From G965220205 sp965220205 (GTDB lineage Bacteria > Chloroflexota > Dehalococcoidia > Lucifugimonadales > Australimonadaceae): DNA of 64,000 bases. Within the stretch, counting starts at the first letter, position 1. Each line of letters begins with the position of its first letter. Location: contig OZ244812.1 in NCBI GenBank assembly GCA_965220205.1, positions 620,001 to 684,000 on the forward strand, given 5' to 3'. Positions 49,966 to 58,019 of this stretch are shown here, one piece after another. Position numbers and translations under genes: made by a program. A model generated the notes under the pieces. The model did not search any database. It saw only the letters and a list, made by a program, of their open reading frames with translations, and was not told where the DNA came from.

Positions 49966-50964
49966 CTAGAACGACTCGTCGAAGCTGACTTCGCCGCCGA
50001 CCGCGACCTGGTAGGAGGACACGCGACGCTCAAAGAAGTTCGAGAGCTCCTGTACGTCCTGCAGGTCCATGAAGCCAAGCGGGTTGCGCGTGCCGAAGTG
50101 CACGGGCATGTCGAGGTTGGCCAGACGCTGGTCGGCGACGTACTCGAGGTAGTCCCGGATCTCCCGCACCGACAGCCCCGCGAGACCGCCCTGGAGCAGG
50201 TCCTCCGCGAACTGCGTCTCGCAGTCCACCGCCTCCTCCATCATCCGGACGACCTGTGAACGCAGATCGTCGTCGAAGAGGTGGGGGTATTCCTCGCGGG
50301 CCTTCCGCACGACAGTGAGCGCGAAGTTCATGTGCGAGCTCTCGTCGCGGAACACCCAGTTGGTGCCGGAGGCGAGACCGTTCAGCAGGCCCTTGGAGCG
50401 CATGAAGTAGACGTAGGCGAAGGCAGCGAAGAAGAAGAGCCCCTCGACGCAGGCGGCGAAGCAGACCAGGTTCAGCAGGAACAGCCGACGGTCGGCGTCC
50501 GTCGACAGCGAGTCGACGCTGTGGATCGAGTCGAGCCAGCGGAAGCAGAACTCGGCCTTGCGGCGGATGGAAGGGATGGTCTCGATGGCCCTGAAAGCCT
50601 CGTGGCGCTCGTCGATGTCGGGGATGTAGGTGTCGAGCAGCGTCAGGTAGAACTGGACGTGGAGGGCTTCCTCGTAGAGCTGGCGGGAGAGGAAGAGGCG
50701 GGCCTCCGGGGCGTTGATGTGCTTGTAGAGGTTGAGGACAACGTTGTTGGCGACGATTGAGTCGCCCGTCGCGAAGAAGGCGACGAGGCGCTGCACGAGG
50801 TGGCGCTCCGGCGCGGTGAGCCTCTCGTGGAGGTCCTTGATGTCGTCAGAGAAGTCGACCTCGTCCACCGTCCACGTGTTGCGTATCCCGTTCTTGTACA
50901 TCTCGTAGAACTCGGGGTAGCGCATAGGACGGAGCGTGAGATTGTATCCGGGGTCGAGGATCAT
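49966..50964 (-). CDS. nrdB: Class Ia ribonucleotide reductase beta subunit
   Basis: 332 aa, radical-generating subunit. Iron ligands and radical site: FFATGDSIVANN (Asp), YEEALHVQFY (Glu, His and the Tyr radical at the expected ExxHxxxY spacing), VEGLFFFAAFAY (Glu), RDESSHMNFA (Glu, His). The C-terminal GGEVSFDESF ends with the acidic tail that binds the alpha subunit. The Tyr is present, so a metal-tyrosyl class Ia enzyme is expected. The start at 50964 is preferred; longer upstream frames have no start signal. Downstream of nrdA by 92 bp. Confidence 0.95.
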   Translation of the reverse strand: MILDPGYNLTLRPMRYPEFYEMYKNGIRNTWTVDEVDFSDDIKDLHERLTAPERHLVQRLVAFFATGDSIVANNVVLNLYKHINAPEARLFLSRQLYEEALHVQFYLTLLDTYIPDIDERHEAFRAIETIPSIRRKAEFCFRWLDSIHSVDSLSTDADRRLFLLNLVCFAACVEGLFFFAAFAYVYFMRSKGLLNGLASGTNWVFRDESSHMNFALTVVRKAREEYPHLFDDDLRSQVVRMMEEAVDCETQFAEDLLQGGLAGLSVREIRDYLEYVADQRLANLDMPVHFGTRNPLGFMDLQDVQELSNFFERRVSSYQVAVGGEVSFDESF

Positions 50965-51056
50965 GGCGGACCTGGTTCGCGCGAATGCGTGCGGGTTGGA
51001 TAGGGCTGAATGAATCTGAGCGGGCCCCGGGGCGCGCGGGGCCTGCCACGATGGGC

Positions 51057-53459
51057 CTACTGGCAGGCCTCGCACTCTTCCGGGTTCTCCAGAGAGCAGG
51101 CGACGGCGTCCTCGTCCGAGTACACCTGGATTGCCGGCTGGGTGGTCGTTTGGGTGATGCGGGTGGCCGGGCGGGTCCGCAGGTAGTAGGTCGTCTTGAG
51201 CCCGCTCTGCCACGCGTATCGATACATAGACGAGAGCTTCCCGATGGTCGGTGAAGCCATGAACAGGTTGAGCGACTGCGACTGGTCGATGTACGGCCCT
51301 CGCGCAGCGGCCATGTCGATGAGGGCCTTCTGCGGCAGCTCCCACGCTGTCCGGTACAGATTGCGCACGTCGGCGGGAATCTCCTCGATGCCTTCGACGG
51401 ACCCCTCGCTCACCTTAATCTTGCCGCGAATCTGCTCGTTCCACAGCCCGCGGGCCTTGAGGTCGTCAACGAGGTAGTTGTTGATCTGCAGGAACTCGCC
51501 GGAGAGCGTCTCGCGCTTGAACAGGTTGGAGAGCTGCGGCTCGATACACTCGTACGCGGCGCAGATGGACGCGATCGTCGCCGTGGGCGCGATGGCAATG
51601 AGCAGTGAGTTGCGGAGGCCCAACTGGGCGATGCGCTCCTTGAGGTCCGCCCACTCGGGCTTGGACGGCTGCACGCCCCACAGGTCGAACTGGAGCGCTC
51701 CCTGAGCCGCTCGGGTGTCGGCGAACGTCTGGTGGGGACCGTAGGCCTCGGCGAGTTCGTTGGAGGTCGAGAGAGCCCAGTAGTAGACCTCCTCCTGGAT
51801 GCGCGCGGCAAGCTCCACCGCCCGTGGGTCGTCGAAGGGGAGCCGCAGCTTGAAGAGGACATCCTGCAGGCCCATGACTCCCAGACCGACGGGCCGCCAC
51901 TTGCTGTTCGAGTATTCCGCCGCGCCGGTGGGGTAGAAGTTGATGTCGATCACACGGTCGAGGTACCGCACCGCTGTCCGGACGACCTCCCCGAGACGCT
52001 CGAAGTCGAAGCCGTCCTCGCCGACGAAGTGGCCGAGATTGAGCGAACCCAGGTTGCACACAGCTGTCTCGTCCTTCGACGTGACCTCGAGGATCTCTGT
52101 GCACAGGTTGGAGAGATGGACCACGTTCTCGCGCTTGAGCGTCTGGTTCGCCTTGCGGTTCGAGGAATCCTTGAAGGTCATCCAGCCGTTGCCGGTCTGG
52201 GCGAGCGTCCGCATCATGCGGCCGTAGAGGTCGCGCGCGGGCAACTGGCGCTCGTAGCGGCCGGCGCGTTCGGCCTCGGTGTACAGGCGCTCGAACTCGT
52301 CGCCGTAGGTGTCGACCAACTCGGGCATCACCTTCGGGTCGAACAGCGACCACACTTCGTCGTTCTCGACGCGGCGCATGAACAGATCGGGGACCCAGTT
52401 GGCGATGTTCAGATTGTGGGCGCGCCTCGCCTCGTCGCCGGTGTTGTCGCGCAGCTCCAAGAAGTCCTCGATGTCGGCGTGCCACGCTTCGACGTAGACG
52501 CACGCCGCGCCCTTTCGCTTCCCGCCCTGGTTGACGGCGGCGACCGACGAGTCAAGTGTCTTCAGCCACGGCACGATGCCGTTGGAGGCGCCGTTGGTCC
52601 CGCGGATGAGCGACCCCTGGGAGCGGACTCGCGAGAAGGAGACGCCGATGCCGCCGGCGTACTTGGACAGCTTGGCGATGTCGGTATAGCGGTCGTAGAT
52701 GGCCTCAAGGTCGTCCTCGGGCGAGTCGAGCAGGTAGCAGGAGGACATCTGGGGATGCCGCGTCCCGGAGTTGAACAGGGTAGGGGAGCTCGGCATGTAG
52801 TCGAGACGCGACATGAGGTCGTAGAGGTCGATCGCCTCACTAGGCGACTTGGCAAGCCCACACGCGACACGCAGGAAGAAGTACTGGGGCGTCTCGGTTG
52901 AGTACCGGCTTTCCGGATGTTTGAGCAGGTAGCGGTCGTACAGCGTCCGTACGCCGAAGTACTCGAACAGCCTGCCGCGATCCCCCTCGATGGCGTCGTT
53001 GAGCTTGCGGCTGTTCTCGACAACGAAGCGGCCGACGGCGTCGTCGATGAGCCCGAGGTTGTGCCCCGCCTTCACCGACTGGGAGAACGAGTGGATGTCC
53101 TGGTTCTGGACCTCCTTGTCGATGAACACCGTGAGCAGCCGCGCCGCGAGCTTCGAGTACTGGGGCTCTTCCGCGATCAGCGAGGCCGCGGTGCGGATGG
53201 AGAGCTCGTCGAGCTCGCGGGTGGTGGCGCCGTCGTAGAGCCCGGAGATGGTGCGGGTGGCGATGCGGAGCGGGTCCACCTCTTGGAGGCCGCCCGACGA
53301 CCGTTCCACCGCGCGCACGATCTTCATGACGTCGGCGGTCTCGTACGCCCCACTGCGCTTGCGGACCCGCATCGTGGTCGACGGCTCGATGCCGGCGTCC
53401 TCCGGCGGCGCGCCCTGCGCTGGCGCGTACGTCTCGTGCTCGGTGGGTGTGTAGGCCAT
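51057..53459 (-). CDS. nrdA: Class Ia ribonucleotide reductase alpha subunit
   Basis: 800 aa, reduces ribonucleoside diphosphates with the NrdB radical. An N-terminal ATP-cone (MRVRKRSGAYETADVMKIVR) gives dATP inhibition. Active-site segments: MSSCYLLDSP, AVCNLGSLNLGHF, LSNLCTEILEV and IAPTATIASICAAYECIEPQ. C-terminal redox pair ECEACQ. The start at 53459 has GGAGG six bases upstream. It is transcribed leftward before nrdB. A candidate NrdR box and promoter lie upstream (53600-53638). Confidence 0.96.
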   Translation of the reverse strand: MAYTPTEHETYAPAQGAPPEDAGIEPSTTMRVRKRSGAYETADVMKIVRAVERSSGGLQEVDPLRIATRTISGLYDGATTRELDELSIRTAASLIAEEPQYSKLAARLLTVFIDKEVQNQDIHSFSQSVKAGHNLGLIDDAVGRFVVENSRKLNDAIEGDRGRLFEYFGVRTLYDRYLLKHPESRYSTETPQYFFLRVACGLAKSPSEAIDLYDLMSRLDYMPSSPTLFNSGTRHPQMSSCYLLDSPEDDLEAIYDRYTDIAKLSKYAGGIGVSFSRVRSQGSLIRGTNGASNGIVPWLKTLDSSVAAVNQGGKRKGAACVYVEAWHADIEDFLELRDNTGDEARRAHNLNIANWVPDLFMRRVENDEVWSLFDPKVMPELVDTYGDEFERLYTEAERAGRYERQLPARDLYGRMMRTLAQTGNGWMTFKDSSNRKANQTLKRENVVHLSNLCTEILEVTSKDETAVCNLGSLNLGHFVGEDGFDFERLGEVVRTAVRYLDRVIDINFYPTGAAEYSNSKWRPVGLGVMGLQDVLFKLRLPFDDPRAVELAARIQEEVYYWALSTSNELAEAYGPHQTFADTRAAQGALQFDLWGVQPSKPEWADLKERIAQLGLRNSLLIAIAPTATIASICAAYECIEPQLSNLFKRETLSGEFLQINNYLVDDLKARGLWNEQIRGKIKVSEGSVEGIEEIPADVRNLYRTAWELPQKALIDMAAARGPYIDQSQSLNLFMASPTIGKLSSMYRYAWQSGLKTTYYLRTRPATRITQTTTQPAIQVYSDEDAVACSLENPEECEACQ

Positions 53460-53599
53460 CAGCGTCCTCCGACTCGACCCTCTGCCCGGCGCGCTCGGCC
53501 CCGGAGCGGAAGATACTGCTCCTTGCAGTGCTCTGTAGCAATCAGGGCGAACTCTAATACACCCCCTCAGCAATACCTCAAGACTACAGCAAGGCTATA

Positions 53600-53628
53600 A
53601 TTGTAGGATTCGGCCCCACTTTACACAA
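53600..53628 (-). promoter_or_regulatory. Candidate sigma-70-type promoter for nrdA
   Basis: Read on the minus strand: -35 TTGTGT (53623-53628), a 17-bp spacer, -10 TACAAT (53600-53605). The start would be at about 53592, giving a roughly 130-nt leader to the ATG at 53459. Confidence 0.5.
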
Positions 53629-53638
53629 CATCTTGTAC
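53623..53638 (-). promoter_or_regulatory. Candidate NrdR box overlapping the nrdA -35
   Basis: ACACAACATCTTGTAC agrees with the NrdR consensus (acaCwAtATaTwGtgt) at 12 of 16 positions. NrdR normally binds two boxes about 31 bp apart; the second could not be identified. Repressor binding here would block the promoter. Confidence 0.4.
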
Positions 53639-53975
53639 CAACGCCGTCTAGAGCGCAACATAGGCTTACCCATCGGAACTCAGCACATCATCGCTGCGCG
53701 CGTGCAACTGCACAAGGGCCCCGTGTCCTACCCAATCGTCTCCGTTGCCCTGGGGATGACGGAGGAAGAACGGGCCCGATTACCCCGTCCAGACACGGAC
53801 CTCAGCTTGCGACAGCCGGTTCAGCGCCTTCCACGCCCACGGCGACCCAGCCCGTCCGTCCAATCCACTTGCCCTGAACCCGTCGAAGGGGGTCCGCCCT
53901 ATGCCACCAGCCCATTACACGACCGCCCCATCCCCTCCTACAATGTTCCCAACGGCCCAACTCCGCACGCGCCTG

Positions 53976-54012
53976 ACCTCCTCCCCCGGCGCGGAAGGAT
54001 TGAGGAGGGGGG
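53976..54012 (-). repeat. CTCAATCCTC hairpin repeat, copy 6
   Basis: CCTCCTCCCCCGG then GGAAGGATTGAGGAGGGGGG; adjacent to element copy C. Confidence 0.7.
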
Positions 54013-54031
54013 AACCCTGCCCTACAGGAGC

Positions 54032-54130
54032 ATGGCGCAGAATGGCCCAAAATGGCGCACTTTAGGGAAAAATCTCTCGCCGCCCACTCGTAAACCGACG
54101 CAATCTACGAGTGAGCGGACTGCGCCATTC
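54032..54130 (+). repeat. Dispersed 10-bp-unit/palindrome element, copy C
   Basis: Units ATGGCGCAGA, ATGGCCCAAA, ATGGCGCACT (54032-54061); stem ACTCGTA (54086-54092)/TACGAGT (54106-54112); downstream GCGCCATTC (54122-54130). Here position 4 of every unit is G, and the downstream arm carries the matching C, unlike copies A and B. Confidence 0.85.
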
Positions 54131-54322
54131 GGGGGCAATTCCCGGCACATCTCGCCTCAAACGCGTCAGTTCCGGCGTCGTTTCCGCGCCAATACGCGCG
54201 GGATCCCTCGCCTGTCCCTCCCGCTACTGCGGAGAGCGCCGGCGACTTGTCAGACTATCCTTAGGGCGTCGCGGGTGGGACGGCGCGGAGGAGGGCCGCG
54301 TTGCGGGGTGTTCAGAGGTTCG

Positions 54323-55534
54323 CTAGCTCGTCTTGTCGAAGGCGATCTGGACATCCCCGGTGTTGCGCGTGATGAACCCCGCCTCGCACACCGCTAGGTA
54401 GTAGTCCCACGTGTTGATGAAGCGCTGGTCGTAGCCCTGCGCCCGGACGTCGTCGATGCGCTCCCAGAAGCGCTCGCGCCACTGGTGGAGGGTCGTCGCG
54501 TAGTGCGGTCCGATGTCCTCCACTCCGTCTATGACGAGCCCCGTGCGCCGGTTGGACCGTTCCATCTCGGCGAGCGAGGGGAGGATGCCCCCAGGGAAGA
54601 TGTACTTCTGTATCCAGTTGACGCCGGTCAGCTGCCCCCGGTAGCTGCGGTCGGGCACGGTTATCACCTGCATGACAAGCCGTCCTCCGGGCCTGAGCAA
54701 GTCGTCGCACTTCATGAAGAACGTCTCGAAGTACTCGGCCCCTACGGCCTCGAACATCTCGATCGAGATGATCTTGTCGTATTGCCCCGTCACTTCGCGG
54801 TAGTCGAGCATCTTGACGTCGACCAGACCGGAGAGCCCTGCTTCCTCGACTCGTTGCTTGGCGAGCGTGAACTGCTCCTGGGAGATCGTGACCGTCGTCA
54901 CACGACACCCGTAGGCGCCGGCGGCGAAAATCGCGAGCCCGCCCCAGCCCGTGCCGATCTCGAGGACATGGTCGTCCCTGCCGAGGCGCGCTCGCTCGCA
55001 GATGCGGCGGTACTTGTTGCGCTGGGCGTCCGCGAGCGAATCGGCAGGGTCCTCGAACACGGCTGAGGAGTAGGTCATGGTCTCGTCGAGGAAGAGGCTG
55101 AAGAAGTCATTGCCCAGGTCGTAGTGGGCGTGGATGTTGTGCTTGCTCTGCTCCTCGGTGTTCTTGCGGGAGAGGTGAAGCCGCCGGTTGCCCAGCTTGG
55201 AAACGAGCCGCAGCGGGCCGCTGTTGAGGTTCACTGCCCGCCTGTTGAGCACGGCGAGCCGCACGAGGGCGATCAGGTCGGGCGAACTGCACCAGCCGTG
55301 CTGATACGCCTCGCCGAACCCCACCTCGCCGTGCAGCATCACGTGCTGGTAGAAGGCGGGGTCGTGCACGCGCAGGACGGCGGTCGGACCGGGCGCTCCC
55401 GAGTCGAACTCGCGGACGCCGCCGCTCGGCGACTCGATGGTTAGGCTCCCCGTGTTGATGCGCGAGACCGCAGTCTCGAAGACGCGGCGCGCGGCCGTCT
55501 GGCCGAGCTGAACACCGGCGGCAGGCAGCCTCAT
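54323..55534 (-). CDS. Cyclopropane-fatty-acyl-phospholipid synthase family methyltransferase
   Basis: 403 aa. The SAM-binding motif VLEIGTGWGGLAIFAAGAYG and the family-specific HNIHAHYDLGNDFFSLFLDE, YSSAVFEDPADSLADAQRNK and IISIEMFEAVGAEYFETFF are all present. It also has IQKYIFPGGILPS and the C-terminal DVQIAFDKT. Such enzymes methylate the double bonds of membrane lipids to cyclopropane or methyl-branched chains. It lies downstream of an acyl-ACP-desaturase-like pair, which suggests that desaturation and methylation work together. Start taken at ATG 55534. Confidence 0.92.
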   Translation of the reverse strand: MRLPAAGVQLGQTAARRVFETAVSRINTGSLTIESPSGGVREFDSGAPGPTAVLRVHDPAFYQHVMLHGEVGFGEAYQHGWCSSPDLIALVRLAVLNRRAVNLNSGPLRLVSKLGNRRLHLSRKNTEEQSKHNIHAHYDLGNDFFSLFLDETMTYSSAVFEDPADSLADAQRNKYRRICERARLGRDDHVLEIGTGWGGLAIFAAGAYGCRVTTVTISQEQFTLAKQRVEEAGLSGLVDVKMLDYREVTGQYDKIISIEMFEAVGAEYFETFFMKCDDLLRPGGRLVMQVITVPDRSYRGQLTGVNWIQKYIFPGGILPSLAEMERSNRRTGLVIDGVEDIGPHYATTLHQWRERFWERIDDVRAQGYDQRFINTWDYYLAVCEAGFITRNTGDVQIAFDKTS

Positions 55535-55607
55535 CGGGGGCCTCGCGTTGTCTGAGTACGACGCAGGGTCCTGCGGCGGGGTAGGGACGGGGAGAGCGCG
55601 AGTTGAG

Positions 55608-55985
55608 TCACCCTGACGACGAGTCGCCGGTGATGGCGCCGACGTCGATGCGGCTGGCCACGAAGGAGCGCATCTTCGAGCGGACCCTCTCATACACGCC
55701 GGAGTAGAAGCGCGCGCCGCTGTCGTGCGGGCCGCGCCTCTCGTTGGGCACCGGCAGGCCTACCCGTTCAAGGATGGCCTCGCCGATGAGGCCGTAGCCA
55801 GGGCCCCCGAGCCGGTTCATGGCGGCGCGGACCACTTTGGGCGGGAACGGTCCGATGGCGTAGTCGCGGGCCACGGCCATTTCGACGAGCAATGCGCCCG
55901 TCCGCCGTAGGTTGCCGACTGCCTCGGCGAAGTTGCGGACGAACTCGCGGGCGATCCGGCCAAAGTCCGTGTTGAGGCGCGTCAT
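55608..55985 (-). CDS. C-terminal part of an acyl-ACP-desaturase-like protein (separate ORF)
   Basis: 125 aa. VARDYAIGPFPPKVVRAAMN matches the end region of actinobacterial-type acyl-ACP desaturases (the YDPRIHLDEVV segment). The start ATG overlaps the upstream gene's TGA (ATGA, 55982-55985), so either two coupled genes or one gene split by a frameshift. No iron ligand lies in this part. Confidence 0.55.
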   Translation of the reverse strand: MTRLNTDFGRIAREFVRNFAEAVGNLRRTGALLVEMAVARDYAIGPFPPKVVRAAMNRLGGPGYGLIGEAILERVGLPVPNERRGPHDSGARFYSGVYERVRSKMRSFVASRIDVGAITGDSSSG

Positions 55986-56515
55986 CCATTCCTGCGACTT
56001 CGTCCGTACTGCGGCACTAGCCGCGTACCCGGCATCTGAAACGTGGTGAGCGTGTTGGCCACGAGCCCGAGCATCTCAGGATTCTCCTCGACCTGCAGGG
56101 CAGTCATGTCGCGATACCACACGGTGTGCAGCGTCTCGCGGCGCTTGATCATGTTAGCGCAACGGGCGGCGTAGGGCGCGCTCTCTCGCAGCATCTGTCC
56201 GATCATCCCATGCCAGTGGTCGGTCAGGTACTCTTGGATTGCGCCGTACGTTGTCAGCTCGACCGGCGATGTCCCGGTGCAGTGGTCGTAGTGAAGCTCG
56301 CACGTCTCGCGGATCTCGCGGTCCAACTCCTCCTCGGAATAGCCGAGCGATAGAAGCATCAGCTTGTAGGGCGCGAAGTGGGTGTGTTCGTCGGGGACCC
56401 ATATGTTCTGATTGAACCGGACCAGCCAGTCGGCGTCGTGCGCCCGCGCTCCCTCCATGAAGACCGCCGCGTAGGAGTCCGTAGCGCTTTCGGTCAGCAT
56501 GGCGAGCTTGACCAT
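55982..56515 (-). CDS. Acyl-ACP desaturase-like ferritin-fold protein (short, lacks N-terminus)
   Basis: 177 aa. All six di-iron ligand positions of DesA-type desaturases are visible: Glu in MLTESATDSY; Glu and His in PDEHTHFAPY; Glu in GQMLRESAPYAARC; Glu and His in RRETLHTVWYRD. The end of this ORF, TLTTFQMPGTRLVPQYG, matches the family's LILSHFQMPG segment. The N-terminal about 60 residues of the family are absent: upstream in-frame codons (PPPNITEDDFVG) look coding but no start is seen, and good coding in another frame (IERLVDVRKVVASLLP) hints at a frameshift near 56550. Confidence 0.65.
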   Translation of the reverse strand: MVKLAMLTESATDSYAAVFMEGARAHDADWLVRFNQNIWVPDEHTHFAPYKLMLLSLGYSEEELDREIRETCELHYDHCTGTSPVELTTYGAIQEYLTDHWHGMIGQMLRESAPYAARCANMIKRRETLHTVWYRDMTALQVEENPEMLGLVANTLTTFQMPGTRLVPQYGRSRRNG

Positions 56516-56765
56516 TCCTACGAAGTCGTCCTCGGTGATGTTGGGAGGAGGGAGGCGACGACCTTCCGAACGTCGACTAGGCGTTCGATCCCGTCTCCCG
56601 ACCTGCTTCGCCTACACCCTCCTGCTGCAGGCTAGTGCCGACGACGGCTCGCGGGCGTTGTTCTGTCCCCGCAGGCTATGCTTCGCGGGGAATCTACCGG
56701 AACCGCGAAAGAGGTGTCAACGCCGAACGGCGGCGGAATCTTTTGCATTCTCAGCGTGGCCGCGC

Positions 56766-57311
56766 CTAGCCGCGCCGCCTGTCTGTCGGCGTTGGCGGAG
56801 GACCGCGCCGCGCGACCGGCGGGCCCGCGAAGGTGAGTTCCAGGCAGGGCATCCGGTCGAGGATTCTGCGCATGAGGTAGAAGGGTCCCCACCACGGCAA
56901 GCGGAGCCGCGTGTTCACTCGAACGGACGCGACTATCAAAGGGAAGAAGCAGCGCGAGCCGCCCGGGGCCGAAGCCCAGTGCTCGATGAAGGCGAGGAGG
57001 TGCGGCGTCCGCTGGCGCCGGTCCTGGACGACGCGGGCGCGGGCCGGGATGTCGTAGAACTGCCCCCCCTCAACCGTGTGAACCGTGACGTCGGGCGATG
57101 CCGCTGCGTTGGCGATCCAGTCTCGCCGCCCAGGGTAGCCCGAGACGTAGATGCGCTTGCCGCCGTTCCAGACGTAGGTGGTCTCAGTGGTCCGCCTCGC
57201 GCCAGTTCGACGGCCAATCGTGCTGAAGCGGATGAAGAAGGAGGAGGCCAGGATGACGCGGACCTCGGGCGGGAGGCCCGAGTCGGCCCCGGGTTGCATA
57301 GGCATGCGCAC
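56766..57311 (-). CDS. Deazaflavin (F420)-dependent nitroreductase-like (Ddn) family protein
   Basis: 181 aa. RFSTIGRRTGARRTTETTYV and RIYVSGYPGRRDWIANAAAS and PDVTVHTVEGGQFYDIPARA follow the pattern of split beta-barrel deazaflavin nitroreductase-family proteins. The N-terminus is plain (no signal). Reaction unknown; relatives use F420H2, FMN or haem. The C-terminal tail is Pro/Arg-rich. It is transcribed away from the small membrane gene at 57422. Confidence 0.75.
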   Translation of the reverse strand: MRMPMQPGADSGLPPEVRVILASSFFIRFSTIGRRTGARRTTETTYVWNGGKRIYVSGYPGRRDWIANAAASPDVTVHTVEGGQFYDIPARARVVQDRRQRTPHLLAFIEHWASAPGGSRCFFPLIVASVRVNTRLRLPWWGPFYLMRRILDRMPCLELTFAGPPVARRGPPPTPTDRRRG

Positions 57312-57421
57312 AGTATAGGGAGACCGAACCCCGCGGCAATCGAGAACGGGGGCGCGGAGTTGAACGGCGACTGCTCTCTGTCCTAGTATCGAACCAGCAA
57401 ATCAGCGGAGCGGGAGGAAGG

Positions 57422-57763
57422 ATGTTCCGAGCATGCCTCGTGGGAACGGCGGTGACGCTGGCGCTGATCGCGATTCCTGTCGTCCACTGGTTCACGGCTC
57501 TCCCGGCTCCCTTCATTGGCGGCTACTTCGCAGGGGCGCGCTCCTCGGCTAGCCCAGGGCAGGCGCTTATCATCGGACCAGCGATGGGGGCGGTCCTCCT
57601 TGTGCCCATCGGCGGCATCCTGGGGCTAACCGCGCTCTTCTTCCATTTCAGCGCGCAACTGATGTTGGCGCTAACAATGGCTTACGCCCTATACGTCGCT
57701 GCCCTCGGTACATTGGGAGCTGCCGTAGGGGGCTCGAGCGTACGCCGCCAAACCGCCGCTTAG
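57422..57763 (+). CDS. Small integral membrane protein
   Basis: 113 aa with three to four hydrophobic helices (CLVGTAVTLALIAIPVVHWF; GPAMGAVLLVPIGGILGLTA; LMLALTMAYALYVAALGTL). The Gly-rich FIGGYFAGARSS loop resembles DUF5518-type membrane proteins. A clear ribosome binding site GGAGGAAGG precedes the ATG. Function unknown. Confidence 0.65.
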   Translation: MFRACLVGTAVTLALIAIPVVHWFTALPAPFIGGYFAGARSSASPGQALIIGPAMGAVLLVPIGGILGLTALFFHFSAQLMLALTMAYALYVAALGTLGAAVGGSSVRRQTAA

Positions 57764-57905
57764 GGCACTTCCCCGTCGCCGAAGTCCTTTGCCGCGCCGC
57801 CGCTGGTAGGGCCTCGGCGAGCCTCTTCTTAGCGGAATTTCCCTCGACGTTGCCTCTTGACGAATTCTCACGGCAGGCGTGTAAGCTTGCCCTGTGCTTC
57901 GTGAA

Positions 57906-57919
57906 GCATACTTGTATGC
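57906..57919. promoter_or_regulatory. Inverted repeat upstream of the MBL-fold gene
   Basis: GCATAC TT GTATGC: perfect 6-bp arms with a 2-nt centre, 42 bp upstream of the -35 element. Candidate operator. Confidence 0.4.
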
Positions 57920-57960
57920 TGGGTTTTGGTATCAATTTTAGCCTGAGGTTAGGAAAAGTA

Positions 57961-57991
57961 TTGACATTCCATCAAGACGTAGGGTCATAAT
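57961..57991 (+). promoter_or_regulatory. Candidate sigma-70-type promoter for the MBL-fold gene
   Basis: -35 TTGACA (57961-57966), perfect consensus; -10 TCATAA/CATAAT (57985-57991) after an 18-19 bp spacer. The start falls at about 57998, 22 nt before the ATG, with an AGGAG ribosome binding site at 58008-58012. Confidence 0.6.
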
Positions 57992-58019
57992 ACCGCACTC
58001 TCCGCCTAGGAGCCCCCTG

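Larger units (their letters stand above)
53460..54322. other. Intergenic region with repeats and nrd promoter
   Basis: About 860 bp with no credible gene. The left part is the nrdA leader and promoter. The right part has a CCTGAACCCGTCGAAGGG interspersed motif (also at about 45822), a CTCAATCCTC repeat (about 53976-54012), element copy C (54032-54130) and an inverted GGATAGTCTGA motif at about 54251. Confidence 0.7.

Noticed and set aside
50281..53600. Several rightward frames opposite nrdB and nrdA
   Set aside because: Antisense shadows of two strongly conserved genes.
53595..53606. CTATAATTGTAG as a second NrdR box
   Set aside because: Although nearly palindromic, it does not fit the 16-bp NrdR consensus when centred; it is better explained as part of the -10 region.
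54300..54325. GTTCAGAGGTTCGCTAG as a solo IS end related to the element at 60.3-61.5 kb
   Set aside because: Similarity is short and includes the native stop region of the cyclopropane synthase gene; likely chance. A similar stretch near 46190 was rejected for the same reason.
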